Shown: piece after piece, positions 44,875 through 53,401 of the stretch
How positions within the stretch are numbered: the stretch's first letter is position 1
Layout: each line of letters starts with the position of its first letter
Origin: Streptomyces sp. NBC_01591
GTDB taxonomy: Bacteria > Actinomycetota > Actinomycetes > Streptomycetales > Streptomycetaceae
Direction of reading: 5' to 3'
Assembly (NCBI RefSeq): GCF_035918155.1
Contig: NZ_CP109327.1
Location: forward strand, 124,001-188,000
Length of the DNA stretch: 64,000 nucleotides
Position numbers and translations under genes: made by a program
The notes under the pieces: model-generated
Told to the model about the DNA's origin: nothing
Seen by the model: the letters and a program-made list of their open reading frames with translations, nothing else
The model's database searches: none

Positions 44875-45687
44875 AGGGTGGGCCTCCAGCAGGGTGTTGA
44901 TCTGGGCTTCCAGGGCCCGGCGTTGTTCGTGGACGGCGGCGAGCGAGCGGGCCAGGGAGGGCAGGACGATGTCGAGGGTGCCGGTCCCCGGGACCACGAC
45001 GGTCTGCTCGTCCAGGGCGTCGAAGACGTCGTCGATCAGCCGTCCTGCCATGCGCGGGGCCTTGGGGCGGACGAGCTCGACGAGGCGGCGGCGTCCGGCT
45101 TTGCGTAGGGCGGCCGGCGAGCCGTGGCGTTCCAGCAGCCAGGTGACGGCCTGGTGGTCGAGACGGGGGCCGAGGACACGTTCCAGCGAGGGGTGGAACT
45201 GGGTGAGCAGGCCGCGTATCCGGTTGCTGGTGCGGGTGGCCTCGGCCGCGAGGTCCTGGTCGAAGCCGGCGAGGACGGTCAGCTCGGCGGTGATCTCGTC
45301 GGTGAGTTCCAGGGTTCGCAGGGTGTGCGGCATGGTGCGGGCCGCGTCCGCGATGACGGCGGCGTCGCGGGCGTCCGTTTTGGCCTCGCCGGGGTAGAGG
45401 TCGGCGATCCGGCGCATGGCCAGGCCGGGCAGGTAGGCGACCTTGCAGCCCGTGTCCCGGGCGACGGCCAGGGGCAGGGCTCCGATGGAGGCGGGCTGGT
45501 CCACGATCACCAGGACGGTGCCGAACTTGGCGGCCAGTTTGTCGAAGACGGCCCGCAGTTTCGGCTCGCTGTTGGGCAGGGGCTTGTCGAAGACCTTCTT
45601 GCCTGCCGGGGTGAGCCCGTGGCCGTGATGGGCCGTCTTGCCGACGTCCAGGCCGAGGAACACGCCCACGTCTTCGGTTTCGAACAT
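44875..45687 (-). pseudogene. IS110-family transposase, 5' half of an interrupted gene
   Basis: 271 codons from ATG 45687 (GGAAGGGA upstream). DEDD domain of an IS110 transposase: GVFLGLDVGKTAHHGHGLTP, LVIVDQPASIGALPLAVARD, PGEAKTDARDAAVIADAART. It breaks at LLEAHP, where the second IS110 element has inserted; three junk codons and a stop follow. The 3' half is at 42774-43181. The 5' region to ~45970 is noncoding and could hold this element's own bridge RNA; I did not resolve it. Confidence 0.9.
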
Positions 45688-45974
45688 TGTTCCCTTCCAG
45701 GGGAGTTGAACGTGCCGGCCTCGGCGTCGGTGTCGTACGCGCGCATCCACGTTATGCAGACCTGCCGCCCGCGAGCTGTCCGGCATTGCGCCGGACCGGG
45801 CGGTGGCCGGACCTCTCATCAGCGTCTCCGACGGCACCTCCCGGGCCCGGTGACACCACCCCCCCCAGGTCATCCGTTCGACAGGGGGACACAGTCATGC
45901 CGGGCCCGGAGGCCAGCGGCCCTCTTGCAGGACCGCGAAAAACATAACGGGGGGAGGCAGGGGATGGAGAGTGG

Positions 45975-46124
45975 ATCACCCGGCAGACTCGCCTGCGTGC
46001 GGGCTCAGGACTCCCGCGCCGACCAGGACAAAAAGCAAAATGCCCAGAATGATCCGGTAGATGACGAACGGCATGAAGCTCTTGGTCGTGATGAACTTCA
46101 TGAACAGGGTGCTCGACGGCTTGT
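45975..46124 (-). pseudogene. uppP: Undecaprenyl-diphosphatase UppP C-terminal fragment
   Basis: The minus strand encodes MKFITTKSFMPFVIYRIILG ILLFVLVGAGVLSPH before a stop, the last membrane helix and conserved FLTTRSFxPFVxYRIxLG motif of UppP/BacA. Only ~48 codons remain. The normal enzyme recycles the cell-wall lipid carrier. Confidence 0.75.
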
Positions 46125-46386
46125 TCATTGCCCCCGCCCAGCCCGCCCAGCCCGCCGCCCAGAAGGCCAGGCGCGAGGCCCGCCAAGAGCCGAACGCATC
46201 GGGTACCTGATCTCATGGGCGCCACATGGTGATCCCGCCGCTCAGAAGCTGTTGTCTTTTCGATCTTGAGCGGTGGCGGTCGAACGTGGATTCCCGGTTG
46301 GGTGATCCTGCCGTGGCCAGGGCATGAAGACGGGACCTCCTGAACAGCTCGTGGGTGTCGAATCCATAGAGCAACAGGAGGCCCCG

Positions 46387-47304
46387 ATGCCGCAGTCTTC
46401 CGTGCCGACGGCCGGGCAGTCCAACTCGGCTGCTCCATCGTGTGATTGCCTCGCGCACGTGTACGGCAACGCGGCCGACCGGCCCGCGCGGCAGCGCCGG
46501 TACCCGACGGACATGACGGACGGGGAGTGGGCTGAGGTCCGGCCGCTGCTGCCGGTGCCGGGCTGGATGCGCGGGCGGGGCGGCCGGCCGGAAGGGTACT
46601 GCCACCGCGCGCTGCTGGACGCGGTCCGGTATCTCGTGGACAACGGGATCAAGTGGCGGGCGATGCCCGCCGACTTCCCGCCGTGGGACCGGGTGTATGC
46701 CTTCTTCCGCCGCTGGCGCGACCACGTGCTGGTCAAGGAGTTCCACGACCGGCTGCGTGCCAGGGTCCGCGAGAGGCTGGGCCGCGATGCGGAGCCGAGT
46801 GCGGGTGTGATCGACTCGCAGTCCGTCAAGGCGGACGCCGTCGTCGGCGTGGACAGCCGCGGCTTTGACGGCGGCAAGCTGGTCAACGGGCGCAAGCGGC
46901 ACGTCGTGGTCGACACCCTCGGCCTGCTGCTGGGCGTGATGGTCACCGCCGCGGACACCGGCGACCGCGCTGCCGCCCACGTCCTGCTGAGGCAAGTGGC
47001 CGACTCGCACCACCGCCTCGCCCGCGTCTGGGCCGACGGCGGCTACACCGGCAGCCTCGTCGAGCACTGCCTGGCCACGCTCGCCCTGGTCCTGGCGATC
47101 GTCAAACGCAGCGACGACATGCGCGGCTTCGTGGTGCTGCCCAAGCGGTGGATCGTCGAACGGTTCTTCGCGCATCTGATGCGCACCCGCCGCCTGGCCC
47201 GCGACTTCGAGCGCCGCACCACCAGCGCCGAGGCGATGATCTACTGGTCGATGACCCTGCTCATGACCCGCCGCCTGGCCCGGCCACACCCGCAGCGAGC
47301 GTGA
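46387..47304 (+). CDS. IS5-family transposase
   Basis: 305 residues from ATG 46387 (first methionine with a GAGG-type site; 46324 is an earlier alternative). MTDGEWAEVRPLLPVPGWMR and IKWRAMPADFPPWDRVYAFF give the DUF4096 N-terminus. DDE residues lie in GVIDSQSVKADAVVG (D), ARVWADGGYTGSL (D) and PKRWIVERFFAHLMRTRRLA (E). Appears intact. Confidence 0.92.
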   Translation: MPQSSVPTAGQSNSAAPSCDCLAHVYGNAADRPARQRRYPTDMTDGEWAEVRPLLPVPGWMRGRGGRPEGYCHRALLDAVRYLVDNGIKWRAMPADFPPWDRVYAFFRRWRDHVLVKEFHDRLRARVRERLGRDAEPSAGVIDSQSVKADAVVGVDSRGFDGGKLVNGRKRHVVVDTLGLLLGVMVTAADTGDRAAAHVLLRQVADSHHRLARVWADGGYTGSLVEHCLATLALVLAIVKRSDDMRGFVVLPKRWIVERFFAHLMRTRRLARDFERRTTSAEAMIYWSMTLLMTRRLARPHPQRA

Positions 47305-47329
47305 ACCGGCCCGGCTGCCGCTCGGCCAG

Positions 47330-47794
47330 TCAGCCGCGCGCGACCAGACGTTTCGCCTTCGACCGCAGCGCCTCCACCTTGGCCGGCACCGGGTCCACGC
47401 CGAACACCGCGGCCATCTCCTGGCAGGTCAGCGGCCCTTGACCGAGCCGGGCCCGGTCCGCGAGAGCCTGCAGAATGCGCTGGTAGTCCACCGACAGCGC
47501 CGCCGAGGAAAGACCGTCACGCCACACCGGCACCTGCGACTTCGGCTTCGCCGCCTCCCCAGACACTGACCGCGCCTCCGCGTCCCGCGGATCCTCGGGG
47601 ACCTCCGTTTCGGCGGTGCCGCCGACCGGAGCCAGCACCGCATCGACCCGCCTGCGAGCGATCGCCCACTCCTGCCATTCCAGCTCGGCCGCAGCCAGCT
47701 CGGCCTGGATGCGGTCGGCCTCCGCCCGCAGCCCGTCGACTCGACGCCGAGCAGCGAGTTCGTGTTGTTCCAGCAGTCCAACAACCGACGGCAT
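47330..47794 (-). CDS. Accessory coiled-coil / winged-helix protein of the IS5-type element
   Basis: 154 residues from ATG 47794 (GGGAGG 6 nt upstream; start MPSVVGLLEQHE). The N-terminal coiled coil (RRVDGLRAEADRIQAELAAA) is followed by a linker and SVDYQRILQAL ... VEALRSKAKRLVARG. It shares start, layout and motifs with the accessory protein of the ISKra4 element at 8.5-9.0 kb although the two transposases are unrelated. It is convergent with the transposase and ends 25 bp from it. Function unknown. Confidence 0.8.
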   Translation of the reverse strand: MPSVVGLLEQHELAARRRVDGLRAEADRIQAELAAAELEWQEWAIARRRVDAVLAPVGGTAETEVPEDPRDAEARSVSGEAAKPKSQVPVWRDGLSSAALSVDYQRILQALADRARLGQGPLTCQEMAAVFGVDPVPAKVEALRSKAKRLVARG

Positions 47795-47909
47795 CCGCGA
47801 CCTCCCGGGGAACGACGACCCGACAGGCCACCACTCCCACGAACCCACCACTCCTATCCCCGACCAGCGGAAACACGTCCATCACGTCCGGAAAGACAAC
47901 AGCTTCTGA

Positions 47910-48237
47910 CGTGCGAACCGTCGATCGCAGCGTCATCCATCTCCAGCAGACCTTCTCTGCGTAGTTCTGCAAGCAGGACCTCATGCAGGCGGGGCCATAC
48001 GCCAGCCTCGGTCCAGTCCCGCAGGCGCCGCCAGGCCGTCACCCCACTGCAGCCGACCAGCTCTGCAGGTACATCCCGCCAGCTCACACTCTTGCGCAGC
48101 ACGTAAACGATGCCCCGCAGGGCAGCACGGTCATCGGCGGGCAACCGCCCGGGATACCGCTGCCGACGAGGCGGACGAACCGGCAGCAGCGGGGCTATGC
48201 GCTCCCACAAGTCATCAGGCACAAGATCAGCAGACAC
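47910..48237 (-). pseudogene. IS5-family transposase, 5' fragment
   Basis: From GTG 48237: LVPDDLWERIAPLLPVRPPR, GIVYVLRKSVSWRDVPAELV, LRREGLLEMDDAAIDGSHVR. The first catalytic Asp (AIDGSHV) is reached and then the sequence is replaced by the end of the neighbouring IS at 47909. The remainder was not found on the far side. Confidence 0.85.
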
Positions 48238-48319
48238 CCGGCAGATCCTGCCGACGCAACACCTAAGTGCCAAGCCAACACACCGATCTCATTCTGAAAC
48301 GATCAGTAAGGACGTGCGC

Positions 48320-48814
48320 TCAGCCGTCTACGGGGATCGGTCGGTCCGGTGGGCCGTCGGTCAGCAAGGACGCCAACAGTTTCGGCAGCCCAGCCGGCCG
48401 CAATACATCCGAGGTCGCGGCCAGTTCCGCTACGGTCCACCAGCGGTGCCCAGTGATCGCGGCCTTCTCGATCTCCTCGAAAGCCGAGGTATCGACCTGG
48501 AACGCAGGCACCCGGGCCATGTAGTAGCGCTGGCGAACCTCATAAGCGACGCTGCCCCGGACCGCTGTCCACGGACGCCCTCGCCAAATCTCCGGACCCA
48601 GCGAGAGGTTCGTCAGCCCGGTTTCCTCCTGCAACTCCCGCAGGGCTGCCTGCTCGTGGCTTTCGCCTGGCTTGAGCCCGCCTCCAGGGGTGAACCACCG
48701 GACGGAACCGTCCCCCTTGTTCAGGGCGGAGAACAGCAGTAGCCGACTGACGTCGTCCAGCAACACCACGCGCGCGCTCGGGCGCGGCACCAGGCTCCCC
48801 TCCGGTTTCATCAC
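48320..48814 (-). CDS. NUDIX hydrolase
   Basis: 164 residues. NUDIX box GGGLKPGESHEQAALRELQE ETGL is complete (G-x5-E-x7-RE-x2-EE-x-G). N-terminal SARVVLLDDVSRLLLFSAL and WWTVAELAATSDVLRPAGL fit the family. It hydrolyses a nucleoside diphosphate linked to another moiety; substrate unknown. The start may be the second Met. Confidence 0.92.
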   Translation of the reverse strand: MMKPEGSLVPRPSARVVLLDDVSRLLLFSALNKGDGSVRWFTPGGGLKPGESHEQAALRELQEETGLTNLSLGPEIWRGRPWTAVRGSVAYEVRQRYYMARVPAFQVDTSAFEEIEKAAITGHRWWTVAELAATSDVLRPAGLPKLLASLLTDGPPDRPIPVDG

Positions 48815-48915
48815 CTCGTCAGATTAGAGCCGCTGTCCCTGGGCGACCAACGGAGTTGGTCACCGGGCTGAGCTTTCACGCAATTCCGGTCAGAGCCGGA
48901 TTCAGGTTCACAGGT

Positions 48916-49194
48916 TCAGTCGAGCAGGTCGTACTCTCCGGGCGTCCAGTCGGCAAAGAGAGTGAGCGCCTTCTCCTTCTCTGCCCGTTCGGGCGTGGTG
49001 CCAGTGGCCGGCCACCAGTTCTCCACGTGGTCGGCGTCGACGAGGACGGATTCGCGGTACCCGCCGAAGTCGCCGGGGTCTTCAGCGACACCAATGTGAA
49101 TGGGGGTGTCGTCGGGCAGGTCCTTGAGTGCTGCGCGGAGCTGCGCGGCGTTCCATACCTGCGGCGCGTGGTCAAAGACGTCGGTCATGCGCAC
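48916..49194 (-). CDS. Small acidic Streptomyces protein, DUF6225-like
   Basis: 92 residues: VWNAAQLRAALKDLPDDTPI HIGVAEDPGDFGGYRE, acidic, soluble. It resembles a widespread family of short Streptomyces hypothetical proteins. No catalytic motif is evident. A strong hairpin sits just upstream at 49234-49269. Confidence 0.75.
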   Translation of the reverse strand: MRMTDVFDHAPQVWNAAQLRAALKDLPDDTPIHIGVAEDPGDFGGYRESVLVDADHVENWWPATGTTPERAEKEKALTLFADWTPGEYDLLD

Positions 49195-49233
49195 AGAGTG
49201 CCGAACCAGGCGGCGTTGCTGGTGGAGACACGG

Positions 49234-49269
49234 CTGTACCCCGGGCCAGAGCGCTGATCCGGGGTACAG
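49234..49269. terminator. Hairpin, likely terminator of the hydrolase transcript
   Basis: Perfect 11-bp stem CTGTACCCCGG / CCGGGGTACAG with a 14-nt loop, downstream of the minus-strand hydrolase gene. The rest of 49195-49525 shows no gene. Confidence 0.7.
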
Positions 49270-49525
49270 GGGACTGGGGTGAAAAGCTGATCACCGGTGG
49301 TGAAGCAGGCCCAGCCGGTGGATACCGTACCGGGCGGCCTCGAGGTCGGTCCGCTTCGGGGAGGGTCCAGCCTCTCGGGCCAACGGTGTCGACTCTCGCC
49401 TATTCGGGGCAGGCGATATCCGTCACCAAGGCCACGTCTCCTCGCCGTGGTCCTGGTCGTACCACCGCTGCACCTGCACTGACTGCAGCCGCCACACCTG
49501 CGCCAGTGTTCCCCAGCCGCAGGTC

Positions 49526-50464
49526 CTACGCGTCGACTGCGGCCGGGTCGAGGGAGTCGACATCCTCCATGAAGCTCAGCATCCGGGCGTTGACCACGTC
49601 GGGATGGTCGATCTGCGGTCCGTGGCCCGTCGCGGCGATGATCTCGGCACGGGCCCCGGGGATCAGGCGCGGCACCCGCTCCAACTGCCGTTGCGGGTGT
49701 ACCAGAAGGCTGCGCTTGCCCATGATGACGTAGAGCGGGGTCCGGATGGAGCGCAGTGCATCCTCGGCCAGCGGCAGCGGTGCGGGGCGGCGGATCCTGA
49801 AGGCCCGGGCGCCCACCTGGACCCACTTTCGCAACTCGGGAACGGCGATGACCGGCTGCTCCAGCCAGGAGGCGAGGCGGGGGCGCAGCGCCTTGGGGGC
49901 GAAGCTGGCGAAGAGGCTCACGAAGACCCAGGCGAAGAAGCGCAGGCCTACCTTCTCCAGGCCGCCGGGGTCGAGGGCGGTGACCGAGGCGAGCCGTCCG
50001 GGTCGGCGGTGCGCCTGGTTGAGCACCAGCCAGCCGCCATATGAGGAGCCGACGAGGTGGACCCGGTCCAGGCCGAGCGCGTCGAGGGCCTCGTCCATCC
50101 ACTGGGCGGCACGCTCGGGCTGCCACATGGGCTCCCGGTGCACGCTGCGCCCGGCGTCACCTGGGGTGTCGAGCGCGTAGACGGGCCGTTCGCCGCTGAG
50201 CGCGGGGGTGTTGGGGTACCACATCGCCGAGCAGTAGCCCGCGCCGTGGATCAGGACGACCGGCGTGCGGGATTCGGCGGCGGGGTCCGAGGGGCCGTAC
50301 CGGTAGACGTGCGTGGTGCCGAAGCTCGTCTCGACGTCCGTCTCGGAACGAACGGGTGCGCCCATCGCGTAGAGGACGTCGCTGGCGGCGAAGTAGCGGT
50401 CGCGCAGGGTGTCGTTGACGTAGCGGCCGACGTCGCGGCGCACACGGGTCGTGTTCTCGGGCAC
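49526..50464 (-). CDS. Alpha/beta-hydrolase
   Basis: 312 residues from GTG 50464 (GGAGG 5 nt upstream). Oxyanion loop LIHGAGYCSAMWYP; nucleophile elbow HLVGSSYGGWLVL (Ser); acid region YVIMGKRSLLVHP; catalytic His in IAATGHGPQIDHP. Resembles esterase/epoxide-hydrolase-like proteins. Divergent from a TetR gene, with a palindromic operator between them, so probably induced by its substrate. Confidence 0.9.
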   Translation of the reverse strand: MPENTTRVRRDVGRYVNDTLRDRYFAASDVLYAMGAPVRSETDVETSFGTTHVYRYGPSDPAAESRTPVVLIHGAGYCSAMWYPNTPALSGERPVYALDTPGDAGRSVHREPMWQPERAAQWMDEALDALGLDRVHLVGSSYGGWLVLNQAHRRPGRLASVTALDPGGLEKVGLRFFAWVFVSLFASFAPKALRPRLASWLEQPVIAVPELRKWVQVGARAFRIRRPAPLPLAEDALRSIRTPLYVIMGKRSLLVHPQRQLERVPRLIPGARAEIIAATGHGPQIDHPDVVNARMLSFMEDVDSLDPAAVDA

Positions 50465-50501
50465 GGGGCACCTCCGGGAAGATCCGTTCTTCGTAATACG
50501 A

Positions 50502-50523
50502 CCGTACCATGATGGTGGTACGG
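50502..50523. promoter_or_regulatory. TetR operator between hydrolase and tetR genes
   Basis: CCGTACCA-TGATGG-TGGTACGG: a perfect 8-bp inverted repeat, directly followed by another half site (CGGTACCATG). It lies 38 bp before the hydrolase start. Confidence 0.7.
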
Positions 50524-50592
50524 CGGTACCATGAAGGGGTCCGGAGAGAGCGGACGGCGAACCCCACCACCGACGGGCGGAGACACCGGCAC

Positions 50593-51228
50593 ATGCCAAA
50601 GCGTGTGGATCACGAGGAGCGGCGCACCCAGATCGCCGATGCGTTCATCCGGGTCGCGGGGCGGCGAGGACTGCACGCCGTCGGCATGCGCGACGTGGCC
50701 GCGGAGGCCGGAGTGTCACTCCGGCTCGTGCAGTACTACTTCGAGACCAAGGAGAAGCTGCTTTTCTACGGGGTCCAGCACCTGACCGATCGCTTCACCG
50801 CACGGGTGGGCACCCGCCTGGCTGCCGCCGGCCCGGACCCGGGCCCCCGCGCGACTATCGAGGCGATCCTCGTGGCGTCCCTCCCCACCGACGAGGAGAG
50901 CCGCACCTTCCACCTCCTCTACAGCTCCTACTCGATCCTGTCCGTGACCAATGAGGCGCTGGCTGCTCAGCCCTTCCTCGACAACCCCGACGCCGCGGAA
51001 AACGCCCTGACAGGCTTGCTCGAACAGACCCAGGCATCAGGCCTGGCCGGTCCCGACATCGACGCACGCACGGAGGCGATCAGTCTGCTTGCGATGGCGG
51101 CGACCATGGGCACCAGCATCCTCGTGGGCCAGCGGAGTCCGGAGTCGGCCATCGAGGTACTCCATCATCACCTGGACCGGATCTTCGTGACCGTCGAGAC
51201 GTCGGTGGCTGGGGAGAATCCAATCTGA
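50593..51228 (+). CDS. TetR-family repressor
   Basis: 211 residues from ATG 50593. HTH: RRTQIADAFIRVAGRRGLHA, MRDVAAEAGVSLRLVQYYFE, TKEKLLFYGVQHL. The C-terminal helical domain covers ~65-205. Expected to bind the 50502-50523 palindrome and control itself and the divergent hydrolase. Confidence 0.93.
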   Translation: MPKRVDHEERRTQIADAFIRVAGRRGLHAVGMRDVAAEAGVSLRLVQYYFETKEKLLFYGVQHLTDRFTARVGTRLAAAGPDPGPRATIEAILVASLPTDEESRTFHLLYSSYSILSVTNEALAAQPFLDNPDAAENALTGLLEQTQASGLAGPDIDARTEAISLLAMAATMGTSILVGQRSPESAIEVLHHHLDRIFVTVETSVAGENPI

Positions 51229-51388
51229 CGTGCCGTTGCGGCAGTTGTGGCACGCGGATAGTGCGCGACTCTGAAGGATTCAGGCAACACATCCGGCGCC
51301 GCTGCAAACGCCCCGCTCGGCGACGCTAACGCCTCGACCCACAGGTTTTGACGATTGCTGTGGTCAGGGCTATGCCGAGGGTGGGTTG

Positions 51389-51865
51389 ATGGCCGAGGTC
51401 GATGAGCAGCAGCTGTTCACCGAGGCGTGCCTGCACGGGCTGAGGGCCAGGCTGTGTGACGACGTCGACTCGCTGGACGGCTACCTGCCGCCGCAGGTCG
51501 CGGGGCTGGCGCGGAAGGTCGCCGAGATCCTGGAGGAGCCGCAACTGGCCACCCCATGGCAGCGGGCGTCGGCGAGCTGGTTTCAAGAATCGGCCCTGCC
51601 CCGAGGTCTGCTGGGCGGGGGTGGACGACCTGGTCCGCTGAAGCCGGTCGTCCACCTTCAGGAATCCACACTGGTCAGCCAACCGAACAGCCCTGGACGA
51701 GAACCGGTCCTCACGGCCGCCGCGGCCGGAGCAGCCGCGGACCGATGTCGTCCTCCTGGTGCTCAACGCTGTGCGTCTGACCCGAATCCTGACCCGCGCA
51801 CCCGGACCGGCGCTGCCGTCGTAGTTGTCGTACTCGGGGTCGTCGTAGCCGGGTCCGATGATTGA
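51389..51865 (+). CDS. Uncertain small gene
   Basis: The first ~65 codons are protein-like (EVDEQQLFTEACLHGLRARL, LPPQVAGLARKVAEILEEPQ) with strong GC3, but from ~51580 the frame turns into low-complexity Gly/Pro sequence and crosses a strong hairpin at 51620-51656. Either a short gene disrupted at its 3' end or a fragment. It is antisense to another weak candidate. Confidence 0.35.
   Translation: MAEVDEQQLFTEACLHGLRARLCDDVDSLDGYLPPQVAGLARKVAEILEEPQLATPWQRASASWFQESALPRGLLGGGGRPGPLKPVVHLQESTLVSQPNSPGREPVLTAAAAGAAADRCRPPGAQRCASDPNPDPRTRTGAAVVVVVLGVVVAGSDD
51620..51656. terminator. Strong hairpin
   Basis: Perfect 11-bp stem GGTGGACGACC / GGTCGTCCACC with a 15-nt loop; may end transcripts from either side. 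Confidence 0.6.
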
Positions 51866-51868
51866 CAT
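51710..51868 (-). CDS. Uncertain small acidic/basic protein, 3' end unclear
   Basis: Starts MSIIGPGYDDPEYDNYDGSA then turns basic (ARVRIRVRRT). AAAGAGA precedes the ATG. The frame stays open to 51326 but becomes implausible after ~50 codons. It follows a partial small gene by 24 bp and may have been its operon partner. Confidence 0.35.
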
Positions 51869-51892
51869 AGGGGGTCTCTTTCCTGGTCTCGC

Positions 51893-52110
51893 TCAGTCCA
51901 GGTCGGCGCTGGCCAGGGTGACCGCGAGCGCGATGTGGGGCACAGCGCTCAGGCACAGCTCCGCCGCCGTGCACGGATTGGACGCGATGCGCGCCTCCTG
52001 CAGCGCCAGCAGACCGGTCAGCACCGCGGAGTCGGCCGCCTCGTCGAGGACCTCGCCGGCGGTGAGTTCGCCGCCGGCCACCAGCTCGCGCAGCCAGGCC
52101 GCCGCCTCCT
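51893..52110 (-). pseudogene. 5'-truncated small gene of unknown function
   Basis: AAWLRELVAGGELTAGEVLD and LTGLLALQEARIASNPCTAA are clearly protein-like up to the stop at 51893. The frame loses meaning at ~52110, where the TniB remnant begins on the other strand, so the start is missing. Confidence 0.5.
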
Positions 52111-52116
52111 GCGCCG

Positions 52117-52773
52117 GTGCCGGTCGCCTACGTCCTGGTACCGCCCGCGGCGACAGCAAAAGCCCTGGCCACGGAGTTCGCCCGCTACCTCGGCATCCCC
52201 GTCACCGCCCGCATGACCCAGGCCCAGATCACCGACGCCGTCTGCCACACCTACAACCATGCGGGCGTGCGTCTGGTACTCATCGACGAGATCCACCGGC
52301 TCAACCCCCGCACCACCACCGGCGCGGAAACCACCGACCTGCTCAAAGACCTCACCGAACGCATCGGGGCGACGTTCGTGTACGCGGGCATCGACGTCAC
52401 CACCACCGCGTTGTTCAGCGGTGTGCGCGGGGCCCAGCTTGCCGGGCGGGCTTCCCTCGTGGAATGCGGGGCGTTCCCGGCACGGCTCGGCACACGCGAA
52501 CCCTTCAGAGAACTGATCGCGGGCGTAGAAGCCGCACTCGATCTCCGCGCGCACCGGGCCGGGACACTCCCCCGCCACACCGCCTACCTCCACCAAAGGA
52601 CCGCAGGCAGGATCGGGAGCCTGACCCGGCTGATCCGCCAAGCCGCGATCACGAGCATCCTCGACGGCACCGAACGCATCACCAAGGCGTCCCTGGACCA
52701 GGTCCGCCTGGACCACCTCGCCGAAACCCACCGCCGCCCCGCCCCGAACGGGTCCCGCGCACCCCGCCGGTAG
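52117..52773 (+). pseudogene. TniB-like AAA+ ATPase, lacking its N-terminus
   Basis: 218 codons match the C-terminal two thirds of TniB/TnsC-type transposition ATPases: FARYLGIPVTARMTQAQITD, Walker B VRLVLIDEIHRLNPRTTTGA, AGRIGSLTRLIRQAAITSIL. The Walker A P-loop that should precede is absent because the gene is joined to unrelated DNA at ~52115. No TniA/TniQ partner is nearby. Probably a relic of a Tn5053/Tn7-like transposon. Confidence 0.75.
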
Positions 52774-53236
52774 CCCCTCTCATTTTCTGCCCAGCGGTCG
52801 ACGCAGAAGGCTGTGACCAGGGAAAACACACTTGGTCCTTTAGGAGTTGACGCTATCTGAGGAACGCCAAGGTGATCTCAACGAAGAAGAGACATCCCCA
52901 GACCAGCAGGCCTACGCCCCCGCGAACCCGCGCTCACACGGTCTCAACCAATCCCGGATATCCCCAGCACACACCCCTCCCCGTACCTCAACTACACCCC
53001 ACGAAACGACACCGAGCATGGTGTCGTCGGCGTAACGCGAATATCGCAGTCGCCGGTAGCCAGGCAGGGCGATTGCAAAGCCCCGGGGATCTTGTGAGTG
53101 CGCAGGTCACAGTAGCGAGACGACGATGGATGGATGCGCAACCACACGCAACGAAGCTTCTCCGTTGCGGAGGTGACCTTCCCAAGTCCCCTTCGCGCAA
53201 CGGAGTCATCCCCGGCCCTTCCAGTGCCCGCCCCGT
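52774..53236. other. Noncoding interval with one hairpin
   Basis: No gene recognised. ACGACACC-GAGCAT-GGTGTCGT (53006-53027) is a perfect 8-bp stem that may terminate transcription from the TniB side. Confidence 0.4.
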
Positions 53237-53352
53237 ACCGAACTGCGGATCGTCCTGCCCGAGCTCTTCCGGCACCTCCCGACCTGAAGATTGCCGTGCC
53301 CCGGAGGGAGATCGACTTCAGGCAGGGCTCCATCGTCTACGGCGTCGAGTAA
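53237..53352 (+). pseudogene. Cytochrome P450 C-terminal fragment, frameshifted
   Basis: TELRIVLPELFRHLP continues after a 1-nt loss near 53280 as DLKIAVPRREIDFRQGSIVYGVE followed by a stop, the characteristic end of actinobacterial CYPs. The haem-ligand region is gone. Confidence 0.65.
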
Positions 53353-53401
53353 ATACCCGTCATCTGGTGACGGGCCCCACACAGAGAAACAGGGAAGAAC
53401 C

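Larger units (their letters stand above)
46242..47909 (+). mobile_element. IS5-type element with accessory gene
   Basis: 1668 bp bounded by TCAGAAGCTGTTGTCTTT at 46242 and its exact inverse ending at 47909. It contains a DDE transposase (plus strand) and a convergent coiled-coil/winged-helix accessory gene (minus strand). Its right end interrupts another IS5-type transposase gene. Confidence 0.88.
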
